This document shows, piece by piece, positions 12,963 to 26,068 of a stretch of 64,000 bases of DNA; position 1 is the first letter of the stretch; each line of letters starts with the position of its first letter. Source of the stretch: Plectrocnemia conspersa. Its lineage: Eukaryota > Arthropoda > Insecta > Trichoptera > Polycentropodidae. Location: assembly GCA_009617715.1 (NCBI GenBank), contig VTFK01000009.1:1488001-1552000 (forward strand). Reading direction: 5' to 3'. Made by a program: the position numbers and the translations under genes. The notes beneath the pieces are model-generated. The model saw only the letters and a list, made by a program, of their open reading frames with translations, ran no database searches and was not told the origin of the DNA.

Positions 12963-13052
12963 TGCCAGGGTCCCAGTATTTATATTCACAGCCCCTTTAT
13001 TGTGGATATTGTGATACGCCCCTTTTCGGTGGAACGACAAATTATAAAAGCG
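12963..13052 (+). repeat. Direct repeat copy 2 (partner at 12530)
   Basis: Contains GCCAGGGTCCCAGTATTTAT and TACGCCCCTTTTCGGTGGAA, aligned to the copy 430 bp upstream. It ends about 15 bp before the piggyBac-type element starting at 13068. Confidence 0.75.
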
Positions 13053-13067
13053 TTTATAAGCGTTTAA

Positions 13068-14007
13068 CCCGCCGTTGGTCGCACGGCGGCGCAGCGCTCA
13101 CCCTATCGGTTTTTTTGATGCCGTTTTTTTTTGTATGAAACATATCAACTTGCGGGTCCCTCTACTTTTCAAGAATTATGTTTTCTTCAATATTGCAGGC
13201 TCAAACACGTGTTTACTAATTCGATATACATTTGGTTTTGCGTATTAGTTGTTTTATATGAAGGATCGAGAGAGAACGTTATTTACGCGGGTTAGATTCG
13301 TGCTGGAATTTTTATTTTTTGGTAGTTTCTTTTTATTATTATTTACTTTTTTGTTGTAATTATTTATGTTTTAATTTATTTTATAAGTATATTTTATTTA
13401 CCTCTTTTGATACATAGTATAAATAAACTATTTTGAATTTTTTTTTCGATCCCTTAGATAATTTAAAGAAATTAAACAAATTTATCGCAAAGTTTGCACA
13501 TAAAAATATAGGAGTATTTAGGAGAGAAACCAGACACTGCGATAATTTATCACACTGAACCAAGTGAATAGAATCGTCTAAAATGTAATTTTTGCCCTAG
13601 GAAAAAAAAAATCGCAAAATCACCATCAAATGCCACATGTGTTATAAACCCAATATGCAAAGAACATTCATCGGCATTATGTCCAGATTGCATAACTTAT
13701 TCAAGTAATTAAGATTAAAAATAATATATATTTTTTTCATGTTATTTTAAAGTTTTAAACATATATCTAAAAAAATTAAATTTTACTTTTAAAATATTTT
13801 TATTATTTTATTTTTTCTTCTTTCGTTATGTAAAAAAAAAGTTTTAAAGAATTTATTTATTTTATATATACAACACTCAAATAAACCAAAAATAAAAAAA
13901 ATATTAAATATTCGATATTTAAACTTAAAAACGTAAAGAACTGAGAGGCGGCTATTCGCTCAGGCGCGACCAACGGCGTATGCAATACTCGTGCGACCAA
14001 CGGCGGG
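13068..14007 (+). mobile_element. piggyBac-like element, 940 bp, with transposase Cys-rich domain remnant
   Basis: TTAA flanks both sides (13064-13067 and 14008-14011). The terminal inverted repeats are identical for CCCGCCGTTGGTCGCACG, and GCCGTTGGTCGC recurs inside the right end. On the + strand, 13628-13691 reads KCHMCYKP, then after a one-base shift ICKEHSSALCPDC. This is the CxxC...CxxH...CxxC pattern of the piggyBac C-terminal cysteine-rich domain. No other transposase part is intact, so it is an internally deleted, non-autonomous copy. Confidence 0.85.
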
Positions 14008-14011
14008 TTAA

Positions 14012-16021
14012 TATAAATTATAGAATTTTTATTATAAATAGAGACGGCAATTATATTAAGACATTTTAATGGCATTGAATTTATAATTACAATAAATGCA
14101 TTCATATTATTTATATATAAGCCACAGTATAATAATTTAAGTGCTTTTAACTACACAATAAAAATAAAAGCATAGAAAGTTCGCACGCAATTTTCCTTCT
14201 CATGTTTCGATAAGATCTTTATACTTTTCATTATTATTTTATGTAATTTTAAACTATTGAGAGTCCACAAGAAAAGAATGGAGAAAAATACCTCTATTAA
14301 TATTGTAAAACACAATACAATAAGAATCTATGTGTACCATCATCGTTTTATGGAGAAAAGAGTTTCTCAACTTTCCACCGATACACAATGCGTTTATTGT
14401 GCGAGCTCTTATAGAATGAAATATTACAAAAATGTTCTATTCTTATCTTGCAACTCATTTCCTGAACACCCGGTGCGCGAATTCTGCGAAGCTAAATAAT
14501 CGAGTGCTAAAAGTCGATATTGGGCGGAAGTCAGAAGATACAAACATTTTTTTAATGATTTTTGGAACAGCATTTAGAAGTAAATCGTTTGATTTGTTTA
14601 TTACGCAAAATAATAATAATGCTATCGTTTATAGTTAGAATAAATACAATTGCTTCTGAGTAATGTGCTGCATTTAAATAAGTATCGTTCTTAGAAATAC
14701 TTTCATTGACTGAATGACTTATATTTTTTATCAAATGCACTCATAATTAAAGTGATTCATAGCGGTTTTCCATAAATGTGTCTAGTCGGTGTATATTTAC
14801 AATGGCAAGGGCTGAACGCGAATAAGCAGGTGTAGAGTTCCGCATGAGGTCATATGTTTTTGCTGGTTATTTCAGGGTTTAACGATCGCTACACCTAAAT
14901 ATTTACAAGATTATTTTAATTAATATTTTGCTACAATAATTCTAAGTGTAGAATTTTTTTATATCATACTTTTACAAACTTCCGCTTCTAAGCTTTTTCA
15001 CGTCTGCATATCTGTGATCATATTTTGATCTCTAGAAATGCAGGACATTGTCACGGTATTAAGATTTCGAATACACTTTTAAATGCTCCATTTGATACTC
15101 AAGCTTCGTGTTATCCTACATATGTATTAATGTTCAATCAACTCTTTTGTCAGAGGAAACCACACGCCTCTCGGTCACGAATGCCATCAATGACTAATCC
15201 CAAACATTCTGTAATTGTCAACGGAAGCTTTAGCATTGTCTGTCTCTAGCAGCTGTCTTGCAAGAACAACGGAAGCACTTGCATCATAGGCGGCACATAG
15301 TATCATTGTAAGTAGCAGGTTCGAATTTCTAATGACCGTTTTTTGGTACACAAATTGCCAGACAATTTTTAGCAATCGTCCGATTCGATTCCGTCGTTTC
15401 CCCTTTCTGACATTTGGTGAAACTGCCTGCTGACTTTCGCTGCTGTCAATATTTTGATTTGAGAACTAGAAAAAATGTGTCACATCATGAAATCGAAAGT
15501 TAATCCGTGCCTTTTGATGTCGGAAATACTTAGCTATCAATGCGTATTTTAAATAAACCAAAAATAAATATTTGCACATTTACCATATACCTTAAATGTA
15601 TATAATATAAATTCAGTGTGTAAATAATGACTACTTCAAGGAATAAAAAAGTTGATTTGAATAAACAGTGGACTCATAACGAAATAAAATTGATTAGGCC
15701 AATTTCACAAATTTGTCATCAATTTTTTTGTATGAATTATTTAATTAATATTCTCATGGTAGTGAAGCAATTTTTTTTATAATGAATACTATCACGTATT
15801 TTATAACATAACAAATATTTCAATCTTAACTTATAAGTTTATAACAAATATAAGCATTTTCCTGTTAACAACTTTCTTATTAGCTACAAATTGAAACGTT
15901 AGTGATTTCAATTTTAGTAAAAAAATTAACAAACCTTTAAGTGAAAGAAAAAAACAATAAAAAAATGTAGAATCATGAACAGAATAATTGCATACAAATA
16001 CATAATCCATATGTAGAGACG
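14012..16021. other. No gene recognised
   Basis: Several short open frames (14257-14638 +, 14552-14740 -, 15025-15249 +, 15831-16094 -) lack motifs and codon bias; the last overlaps a palindrome. The stretch is treated as intergenic. Confidence 0.5.
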
Positions 16022-16243
16022 AATAATCAATAACCGTATAAAAAACAGTTGTATCGTTATTCATAAAGAGAAGAAACATCAATATATTAAGCACATATTG
16101 CTTTAGAGGTTAAAGACCACATATCAATGGTTCCAAATCTTCAACTAGAACCTTTGATATATGATCAATATGTGCTTAATATATTAATCTTTCTTCTGTT
16201 TATGAATGATGATACAACTGTTTATTAAACAGTTATTGATTAT
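16022..16243. repeat. Large inverted repeat (about 78-bp arms)
   Basis: Arms 16022-16100 and 16166-16243 pair almost throughout; both hold, on opposite strands, AATATATTAAGCACATATTG and AACAGTTGTATC. The 65-nt loop itself contains a shorter pairing (ATATCAATGGTTCC with GAACCTTTGATAT), so the whole would fold as one long hairpin. No target duplication was clear. Confidence 0.85.
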
Positions 16244-17580
16244 TTTTTTATTATCAGATTTCATGTTGTTACATTTTTAGAGGATTTATTATGATCTTGA
16301 TATTTTAGTTACTCATGAGCAATATTCCTAAAATGTTATATTTGTGAATTGAAATGTAATGAATCTCAATATTAAAGTATGTTTGCACTTACATTAATAA
16401 CGTATTAATGTGTAACATAAGATCCATAAAGATGAAATATTCCATATTATCAGAAATATCTTAAATATTTTTGTCTTAAAGAATATGGATATTGCCATTG
16501 TAGGGGGCCCATTTATATGTATTTATTTAGGTTTATTATAGCCAAAACTTGGCGGCACTCTGGTAACACTGGCGTGACACTGGCAAACATCGGCGGGCTC
16601 GCAACGATCTGCTGCCTCATTCACTGCGATTGTAATAAATATTTAAAATATGAAATACGACTGCAGCGGCTCAATCTCTGTCTAATTGACACCTGTCACC
16701 TCCCGTCGCCAAACCATCTAAATATACAAGCAAACTTATCTTAATAGTATATAAGAAAGCTTACCTTAATATTCGCTGAGCTTTCATATAAAATTTGATG
16801 TATTTTAACATTTTAACAGTGAGAGTTTTTTTAATTTTTCTTCAAAATTTTACATACAGAATTCAACAGTTTTTTTCCCTGGACCAAACACATATTTTAT
16901 ATTGCACGTTTGTGCATTAAGATTTATTATTCCGTATTTTCAAAAAATGATATAAATAATTCCTGAAATATTTGTATCATAAGGCATATGGATTTTCATA
17001 ACTTCCATAGAAATTTGGTAGCTTATATAGAATTTATTCAAACTCGCTACAATTGGAGTTACATAAACATATATAATTATAACACATATTGGTCGATGAG
17101 ATAATGATCTCAGAAAGCATACCTAGAAAATAAAAAATCACCCTGTGTACTTACACATATCGGTACCGCCCCTCAACCCGACCAACTAATCACAGGGCAT
17201 AAATTTAAGAACACGTGATGATAACGCGTTGAACGCTGTTTTTGTATTCTGACTGTAAAATAAATATATTGTAGGTAATACTAATATAATTTAGAGAAAA
17301 TTTAATGTTTATTCCAAAAAAAGCTGTTTAAAGTAGGAAAGTTAAAACATGCATCATAAATAAATATTTTGTATGTATTTGGGTTAATGTTTTATATTGA
17401 AATCATCAATATATTATGAATTTAGGGGCGATAAAAATAAGTATATAAGTACTATAAAAAAAGCTCCAATCTCTATCCTAATATCTTTACTCCTCTTAAG
17501 GGTATGAGTTCAATAGTCGTTTATGTACTGTCTGAAACCTCCCAGCTCATCAAGATTTACCACTTTTTCAAAAATATGCG
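16244..17580. other. No gene recognised upstream of promoter region
   Basis: 16530-16720 is GC-richer with repeated TGGCG/CACTGGC motifs. The remainder is AT-rich. This stretch could hold distal control sequence of the downstream gene, but nothing specific is seen. Confidence 0.4.
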
Positions 17581-18040
17581 CCAATGAACAAGGGTTGATT
17601 ACGCAAGCGCCTACGGCCCACGATCGATTTTAGTACCTTGCGTCGCGGCGCTACCCCTACACTTAGTCACGGGGTCGTTTGCTCGCGACGTGTCGTGTCT
17701 GGCCGTCGAAACCACTGAAAATTCACCATAGACCGGTGCCAAACACCACCAAGACTACGCTTGACCATTCAAAACTCGCCAGTGTCGCCAGATAACTTCC
17801 GGGAAAACCCTCCGATCGATTTGGGAAATTGCGTCGTCCCATGTTGCGTCAGGACAATATTTACGTCTGTGCCTAAATGTGAGAGAAGCAAGGAGGCAGG
17901 GGGTTTTCGAAGGACATGGATTAGGGTCACTCTTTAAGGGGACCTTCCCATTCCAAGCTGCAGCCAGGGGTCTCGCAGACCTCTGAAAAACCCAGCTCGA
18001 GAGCCAGGGTGCTTTTCTCCGCCATCTCACAGAACGAGGG
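17581..18040 (+). promoter_or_regulatory. GC-richer promoter and 5' UTR region of the CCSER-like gene
   Basis: This stretch is clearly richer in G+C and CpG than the surrounding AT-rich DNA and ends directly at the start codon of exon 1. No TATA box or firm initiator stands out, so the transcription start is not placed. A 91-codon open frame on the opposite strand (17755-18030) is a by-product of the composition and has no recognisable motif. The promoter role is inferred from position and base composition. Confidence 0.5.
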
Positions 18041-18094
18041 ATGGACGAGTGCAGTAATCTAATTTATGACGAAACTGGTGGTCAATTGGATATG
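18041..18094 (+). CDS. CCSER-like exon 1 (start codon, 18 codons)
   Basis: ATG at 18041 in the context GAGGGATGG opens MDECSNLIYDETGGQLDM and runs into the donor ATG|GTGAGT in phase 0. The next exon (29492) also starts in phase 0, so the frame continues into GQSDSKGARKRS. Intron 1 is 11.4 kb, a common layout for insect genes with a short first coding exon. Confidence 0.7.
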
Positions 18095-21000
18095 GTGAGT
18101 TTTATGGATTTTGTGTGCTTTGATACCTGAAAACCATAACATGTGCTGTGTAATTGCGCAGCATTCTGAAATAGATTATTGATACTCTCGCGATACCAAC
18201 TTCTATTACAATATAGTTAGTTTTTTCTGCTTTATTTCAGATAATTTAGCATTGATGCAATATAACTAATATTTAATATTCAAGATATGGTACAGATAGT
18301 TACGAAACACTGCTTTCTCTTTTGAAAATTTAATATATTATATTTTCAGAGCATTTTATTAGGTTTTGTATATCACCAAAATTTTTAATATAACCTGATT
18401 TTGTCCTTAAGATTATTTAGAAAAAAAAGTAAGTCTTTTACTGTCTGTTGACATGTGATTTCGCTATATGAATACTATAAATATTTATTATGAAGCTGCA
18501 TAGTCATGGATAATACTCTGGATTATATGTGCTTTGATATCTGAAAACCATGTGCTGTGTAACTGCGCAGCATTCTGAAATCCAATATTGATGCTCTTGC
18601 GTATCATATAATATTCGAACGTCCTAGTATTTATATTGTCATTATTATATTTTAGATAAAATTATTACAAATATTCAATAGTAACTGTATTTTTTTATAA
18701 ATTGTTATGAAACACAAATTTCATCTACTTCTATGGTATACAATCAAAATATCAAAGACCACCTAAATCTGTCCTTGGAATGCTAAATTGTGTTTTGCTT
18801 GTGCGCATCTCAAAATCAATAAACAAATATGTCCTTAATATATTTTGATCACTCAAAAAAAAAACGATATACGCTACGCTGTAGCATATTTCATTGTAAA
18901 CTAACAATATAGATGTTACGAAATAAATTACTTATAACCTGTTGACAGGAGACGATTAAAACATGTATGTAATAACACGAGTCATGAAGAATAAAGTAAC
19001 TAGAATTCCTATTTGAGGTTTATTGAGGAGTAACCTTTTATATTTTTATTTATATAATGCTTTTTCAATCAGATTACTGTATGGTCTGAGAGACGGCAGT
19101 TGATGTTGATGCAGGATACCCATTACGATATTTTATATTAGATTAGTATGTTTCATACCTTAATCTTATGATTTTTGCATAGCATATGTTTTAGTGGTAT
19201 AGTCAATGATTAATAACTAAAAGACCTAGGTTTTGAATCCCATATGGACCCCTCTTGCTTTTTTTAAATTTCAATAATATCTAGGAAGTCGGGATTAGTG
19301 AGTATAATATAATTATAAGTTCGATGGATCATTACAGATTAGATTTTTATAGAATTTCATAATCTCTCAGATGAATATCGTGATGAATAATTAAAATAAA
19401 ATCGAATTAGACATATTTACAAATGTTGATTGTATTTACTTTTTTTGTAACGCATTGGGCTAAGGCCTGTCATATAACAACATAAAATTTACAATAAATA
19501 AGAATAATCCTTTTGTTCCAAAATATTTTTATTGCTTTGTTTGTTCCTTTTTTGGTTTTAGTTTTAACATAGTAATCAGCGGAATTATTATGGAAACACA
19601 GAAATACAGTTTTATCATTTGTCATCGGTATACCAATTATTTATTTGCTCACCTCAAAAGTTTTTTTTCCACTGAATATGTACTTGAACGAAAATGTCAT
19701 CACGTATCGTCAGTTTAAAAGTATGTGCCACACAACTCATTGCAATGAATTCAGCAATGCTTGTAGCAGCATTACTTCGGAATTTACTTTTTTCTCTGAA
19801 TCTTTGTTTTTATTTTTTTATGAATATATTCTTGCTATAATTTTTTTCAGAGTCGAGCCCCGGGAATTTATCCCCTTCCCCTTCCCCTCTTGGCAGGCCT
19901 GTGAGCTTCCATACGCCCTGGCGCATTATTTCAATTTCAAAGGAAATATTATTACTTATTTTTGTATAAATACTACATAGATTTATCAATGCTACGTAAA
20001 AATCGTTACAATTGCTTAAAATATTTGTAAAACAGATCTATTTTTTTCTTTAAATTTTGTCAAAAAAATAAAATATTTATACATTTGAATAATTGAAAAA
20101 ATAACGTTGGTCGCTTTGCTTAAACTATTTCTAACAAGTAAGGAAAGCTCAACGAGTATTTCCAGCAACAGGAACAATCAGAACATAGTTAAGAAGCAAT
20201 AAAAATATGAAACTTTTAATACTTTATTTTTTAAATACTTAATTTCGTTTTCTTAATATTGTTCCGTTTAAAGTCCATGTCAAATATGATTCACTTTCTT
20301 CTAATTAGCAAAACATTTGTGGAACGCACAATTTGATATAGTCTTCAGTTCAATTAGTGATTAGTTAATGCCTACTATTCTAATCTTTATTTTAGATTGC
20401 CACATATGTATCGTAATATGAGATAATAATAGTTATGTTATAATCGAAAAAAAAACAGTAAGGAGAACCTTGAAATTCGATAGAACTTGACGTATTTTTT
20501 AAAGTTTTCCATTAAAAAAATTCATCATATATTATTCAACATTCACTTAGCAATTTTGATACGAATCTGTTTTTGTTAAAAAATTTAAAGTTTTGTAATT
20601 CTTTTGGGCATAATTGCTTCGCATGAACTGTACAATATAAAAACTTTTTTTGTAACCTCCCTAATAAGATTCAAAAATTATTTTACTTCTCACTGACCGA
20701 ACTACTTAATGGTAAAAATGTGTAGTGGTAAATATACCGTTACAATCAAATAAAACGGAACGAGGACTATGAAATTCGATCGAACTTGACGTGATTTTTT
20801 TTGGTTCAGTTTTTTTTATTATTATTAAAACCTATTGTGACGCGTTAAAGTAATTCTGGCTTGCCAGAAATTTCATTCAGCAACTATATATCGATGGTGT
20901 TTTAAACAAATTTTACTGCTACTTGTTTCATGACAAAAAAGTCAGCCAATTTTATTTATATGAATCATGAATTACCAACACATTTAACAACCTTCCTAAT

Positions 21001-24000
21001 AGTAATTCGTTGATTACTAAACATAATATTAGTTTTAAACATTTTAATCAGGGATCAATAGGCAAGACAATCCCTATATATCTATATTTACATATTTAAC
21101 GTCTTTGCTGGTCCTTTAAAAATAATTGCACATTTATTATCCCTTAATTTGGATAAGGCGTCTTTGTTAAAATCTTTACCCGTAATTTTCAAAACTTCCC
21201 TGCTATATATTTTGTTTTTAAAGAAAAATTTAAGCAGAATATTTGTGATCGTGATTAAATGCGTCTTAAATACTTGACTGTCAAATACAAACTACGCCTT
21301 CAATATGTATGACAATTGTATGTACATTTACATTTAAAACGTTCATAGATTTATACAGTAATCTACCACTATTTTCTTACACCACAACTCAGCGTTTATT
21401 TATTCAAAATTTAACCAGGAAACTCATGTGAATGCACACAAACTAAACTACAATATAACACGCTATATTGTTTGCTCTGCCAGTCAGGTATCAGTATTTA
21501 AATATGTTAATCGTGACGCTCTTATCAACAGGTTAAACATAAACTCGTTCTAGAAAAAAATATGAACCACTCAACCCTTCCTCAGATTACACTGTCTTAA
21601 CAACTATATATTCATGAATTGAATCTATCTGGACATTGTGTTCAATTCACATTCTTCATGTTAATGTTTCAAATTATGTAAGAATTTCATATAACACAAT
21701 AGAAGTAGTCGTATGTTTTATGCAGTAGCTGGCCTAGTCTTGGATTGGACATCTGTTTTAGGACAAGATAGTCACGCGCGTTGCCTTTCTTGTCGAGGAA
21801 ATCATATAGCACACTACTAGTTTAATGGGCGTTGTCTTTGGAAACATAGAATATCATCTAAGCTAGGGATGGAAAATATTTCTAAATACGTTATTCCTAT
21901 CTTAGTATATACTTTATCTTCGGGCGTTTAGTGAATTCATTAGCCAACATATTGTTGTACTATTTTAGTCAGTAAATATTTACATATTCTTAAACCGCCT
22001 AAATTTATTTAAGAATATAGTTTAGGTTTGTCATTATAAAAAAGTTGCACTATCAAAAAAAGTATTCAAGCGCAAAGCGTAAGATTATGAGCGCAGAATG
22101 TAAGTTTATGAGCGCGTACTTATGAGTACGTAGTGCGAAAAAGCTCAAGATTCTTATAACATATATTCTAGTAATTTTACATAGTTTCTTTATGTGCTGT
22201 TTTTATACTTAAATTAAAACTTATATACTATTTTTATACATAAATTAATTTAAAATTCCTAATATATTTTTTTTAATAACTGAAAATTAAAATAAATATA
22301 TTGAAAATAGCTGCGGTTCAATATTTAAAATAAAATCAATAGTTTAATTTTCTTACTCAACTAAATGTTTTAATTTAATATTTATAAATATTTAGATATA
22401 AACCCGAAGAATTCCCAAAATAAATTAAAAATGCAAACATTCTTCGCGTGACATCAGAAATCTTCTGCGTGTCATGAAGTGACACGCGTGTTTGTCATCC
22501 CTGATCTAAGTTAATGAAATAATCAATAAGGTGAATCATTCAACGTTTACTTTAAATAAGTTTCTGGAAATATTATGTGGACAATAATATACTTTTTTAT
22601 TATTCTTTTATTTAGTAGTATAATGTAATATTTTATATGAGTCGTATCGAAGATCGAGTAGATTCAGGGTGACTCATTGGACTCCTGGACAAGATCAGAT
22701 GGTTGAAATAAAAACGTCAAATTTTCTTGCGGTCTAAAGATCGTCTCGATTGATTCGGCGTAGCTCCGTTTGAATCGTAAGCGAAGTAATAGTTTCGAAT
22801 TTTAGTTTTAAATAAAGTTCCAATGGAAGCGATCAAGTATGGCAGTGTATTCGCGATTCGGAGCGGAGCTAGATTTTTTGTTTTTGTCTAATATATGATT
22901 CTACATTGGCACTTGTGGGTATTTTCCAGAATCTGAAATTGGGAGATGCTGTATTTAGTACCTGCTCAACAACGAAATTTATGCGCTTGTTAAAATAAGG
23001 TCCAACGGTTTCACTGCAATTTATTTTGGCAATATCATAATGCATATAATGTTAATAGATATTACGCGGATATATATACATGCTTTTTTATCAATTCTTT
23101 TGCTCTTGCGGACAAATATTGTAATAAATAAAAATTGTGTTAGGTCGTGCATAGTGACAAGTAATTCTAAATTTTTGGTCTGAAACATGACAATAAAAAA
23201 TTTTTAATATCGCTAAAATTTTAGCGAAAAAATATTTTTATGTACATATGGGTATGAAAAACAAATATATAGATTTATTTAAAAAATATGAAAGACATAT
23301 TTTTTGTTGTAGAGTTTTTGCTAAAGGATATTGTACCTTTTAAATCGCTTCTGAGCGTAAACCGCGCAAAGGAAAGGAGCGCGAGAGTTTGGTCCTTGGA
23401 AATTTAGTCGCAATGGATGGCTTTACAAAGCGCGTTATGAAATAAACAACAATTCTTATGTGCTACCCATTTTTGACACCTCTTACTTTATTATGGGGTT
23501 ATCTCAAAAGTCGTGTTTATTTTAATAAACCAGCTCCAATAACTCATAGTGTTTCAAAACCTAGCTGTTAGATTCGAGGAATGCAAGCGGCGGGATGGTG
23601 GACATTTAAACGACATTATTTTAAGACATAATATTATCAATTATGTTCTTTTAGCTAAATAAGTTTTCATTTCTGTATTGAATTTTTAAAAATGCGAAAC
23701 CTTATGGCCCACATTGTATTTATATATTATTTTTAACTACAAAAAACGCAATTTCAATTGTATATACAAAACAGAAATTGTAAAATTATATTATAAAAAT
23801 AAGAACATATGATTTTTTTATTAACAAAAAAGTTTTTATTATATATTTAATTTTTTATTGAATATATCGTTGAAAATACTCGCTCGCTTTCCGTTGATGT
23901 TGTCTTAATTGTGAGCAAATATTCGTATAAAAATAGATTATAGGTGCGTGTATTTCGTCGACTATTATTTTTTTTACCGCAGAATTATTCTGGTAGTTTA

Positions 24001-26028
24001 TTAATGTTTTTTTTAATTCTTTTTTGATTATCAACGCCATGTTAATAAAATCATCATTAACTATTTTAGTATCCGATTTAACTATCTAAATTAGAAAAAA
24101 GTCGTTCTAATAAATCTTCTTCATAATTTATATATATTTTTATGAGCAACTAAAGTATCATATTAAAGCAATGAGTACATTATTTTTTTTAATAATTTTT
24201 AATTTCAGCGCTCCACTTATTATTAATTTCAGTCAATTTTTCAATAAAAAAATCAGAAAATCAGTCTCGAGTCTCGGGTTCATTTTGAGACAGACATTTA
24301 ATCGATCTTCACAGATTAGATTTTTTTATATAGTCTCACAGATGGATATGTAAGAAAATATAACTAAAACATAGTTTATAATTAATGACATATACATATG
24401 TCACTGTTTTACCGACTTTAATTAAAGTCTAGTGTCTCACTACGTAATGGTGTATTGTTTAATCTATTGTAATGTAGGATTAAAAAATAATTAAAAATTT
24501 GTATTAATTGCTGAAATTCTATTGACAATTTCGATGTCTCTTTAAGAGCAACTATATTTGTCTATATCACAAAATTCAAAACAATTGTCTAAGTGATACT
24601 TGATGTCACAATAAAGAGTTTAGCGAATAGTAAAATGATTTTAATAATACATGAGATTATAGAGAAATTCAGTTCAAATTTTCTTTCTCGAGAAATCGAA
24701 AATAGCACTAGTAGTGATGATTGGTTATTGTAAAACCAATAGCATTTACAGTTCCACATGTACTACATGAGAAATTGAGTTGTCTAGTAACCGATTAAGT
24801 AGTTGACATTCTTGCGATTACTATCATTTCTCAACAAAATCCCAGGATACTCTCTGCACGTATGCTTTCAAGATTGATGTATTGTGTTCCATGCACCGCT
24901 GGTGCATGCCACGGTCGTTTTCAATTTACCAACAATTCTAAAGACGGTTCGCCTCCACGCTGCGAGCAATTTACTAAATTACCTCAAGGTATGGATAGGA
25001 AGGAGAACGAGGCATGAAGCATCAGGATGCAGCACACTTTCACAGACAATTGTCCCTCTCGGTTGAACCTTATTCAATTACACGGTATTATGCCACGGAT
25101 ACCGGTTACTATGCGTGCTTCCAGAGTACAGGTTATATTTATATATAATAGTACATCTAAACCCATGCTTATTGTGAAGAACAATGAATAAAAAATAATA
25201 ACATAACGTGGAAGACGGAGAGTCCGACCCACGCCTCATTCAATATTAATCTCGGGACCTCGCTCGGGATTTCATATTTTGTTTGGGAGAGGTCAAGGGT
25301 AACTGGGTTGTTATAACATTATACAAATTGCGTCTTTCGTTGCTTTTTTTGGCAGGCTTTTAGCTCAAAGTATTGATTGTCGTGCGGAAGACCACAGTCA
25401 AAAAGTCGCGTGATCGCAGCCATTAAGTATACTTTCGCCATAGCGAGAATTTAACCCTTGACAGTTGCCAATGCTATCTTCAAGCATTGCTATGCGAGCG
25501 TATGTGCATTTTATCAGAAAATCAGGGTTGCCAGATATATTTTTAGATAAGAGATATAATGAGGGCGAGGAATAATAGAGAACTATTTACTTACTACATT
25601 TATTTTTTAATATTAACAGACTTTATTTAAAAATAAAATAGATAGTTTATATAATACAGTATTAAGTACATACCTACTTTGAGTTTATACTTATGAAATA
25701 AATATAGCTATTTAGTTAGCTGCTTATGTTGGTGAAAACCTCTTTGCTGGTTTTTCAATATAAGATTTCGTTATTTAGATATTGTCAATTTAGTGCTTTA
25801 AATATTTTGGAAAAAATCATTAATTACTCAACGAAGAAATTAATATTAAATTAAATATGTCTTATATGTTCTGAAATATAATATAAATTTAATATTAATG
25901 TAAATTAACATGTTGGTCTTTTAAAGTTATAATTATTCACACTAGCTGTCGGTCCCTCACTATCGCGAGGTACCGCAGCTAGTGTATATACGTATATTAT
26001 AATTATGTAATACACTTTTTGTAAATAA

Positions 26029-26068
<40 letters not shown>

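Noticed and set aside
17755..18030. 91-codon minus-strand open frame in the promoter region
   Set aside because: Composition effect of the GC-rich promoter; no motif, and it abuts the start codon of the opposite-strand gene.
25451..25475. TTAACCCTTGACAGTTGCC as a piggyBac-type end
   Set aside because: No matching right end with TTAA within the following kilobase.
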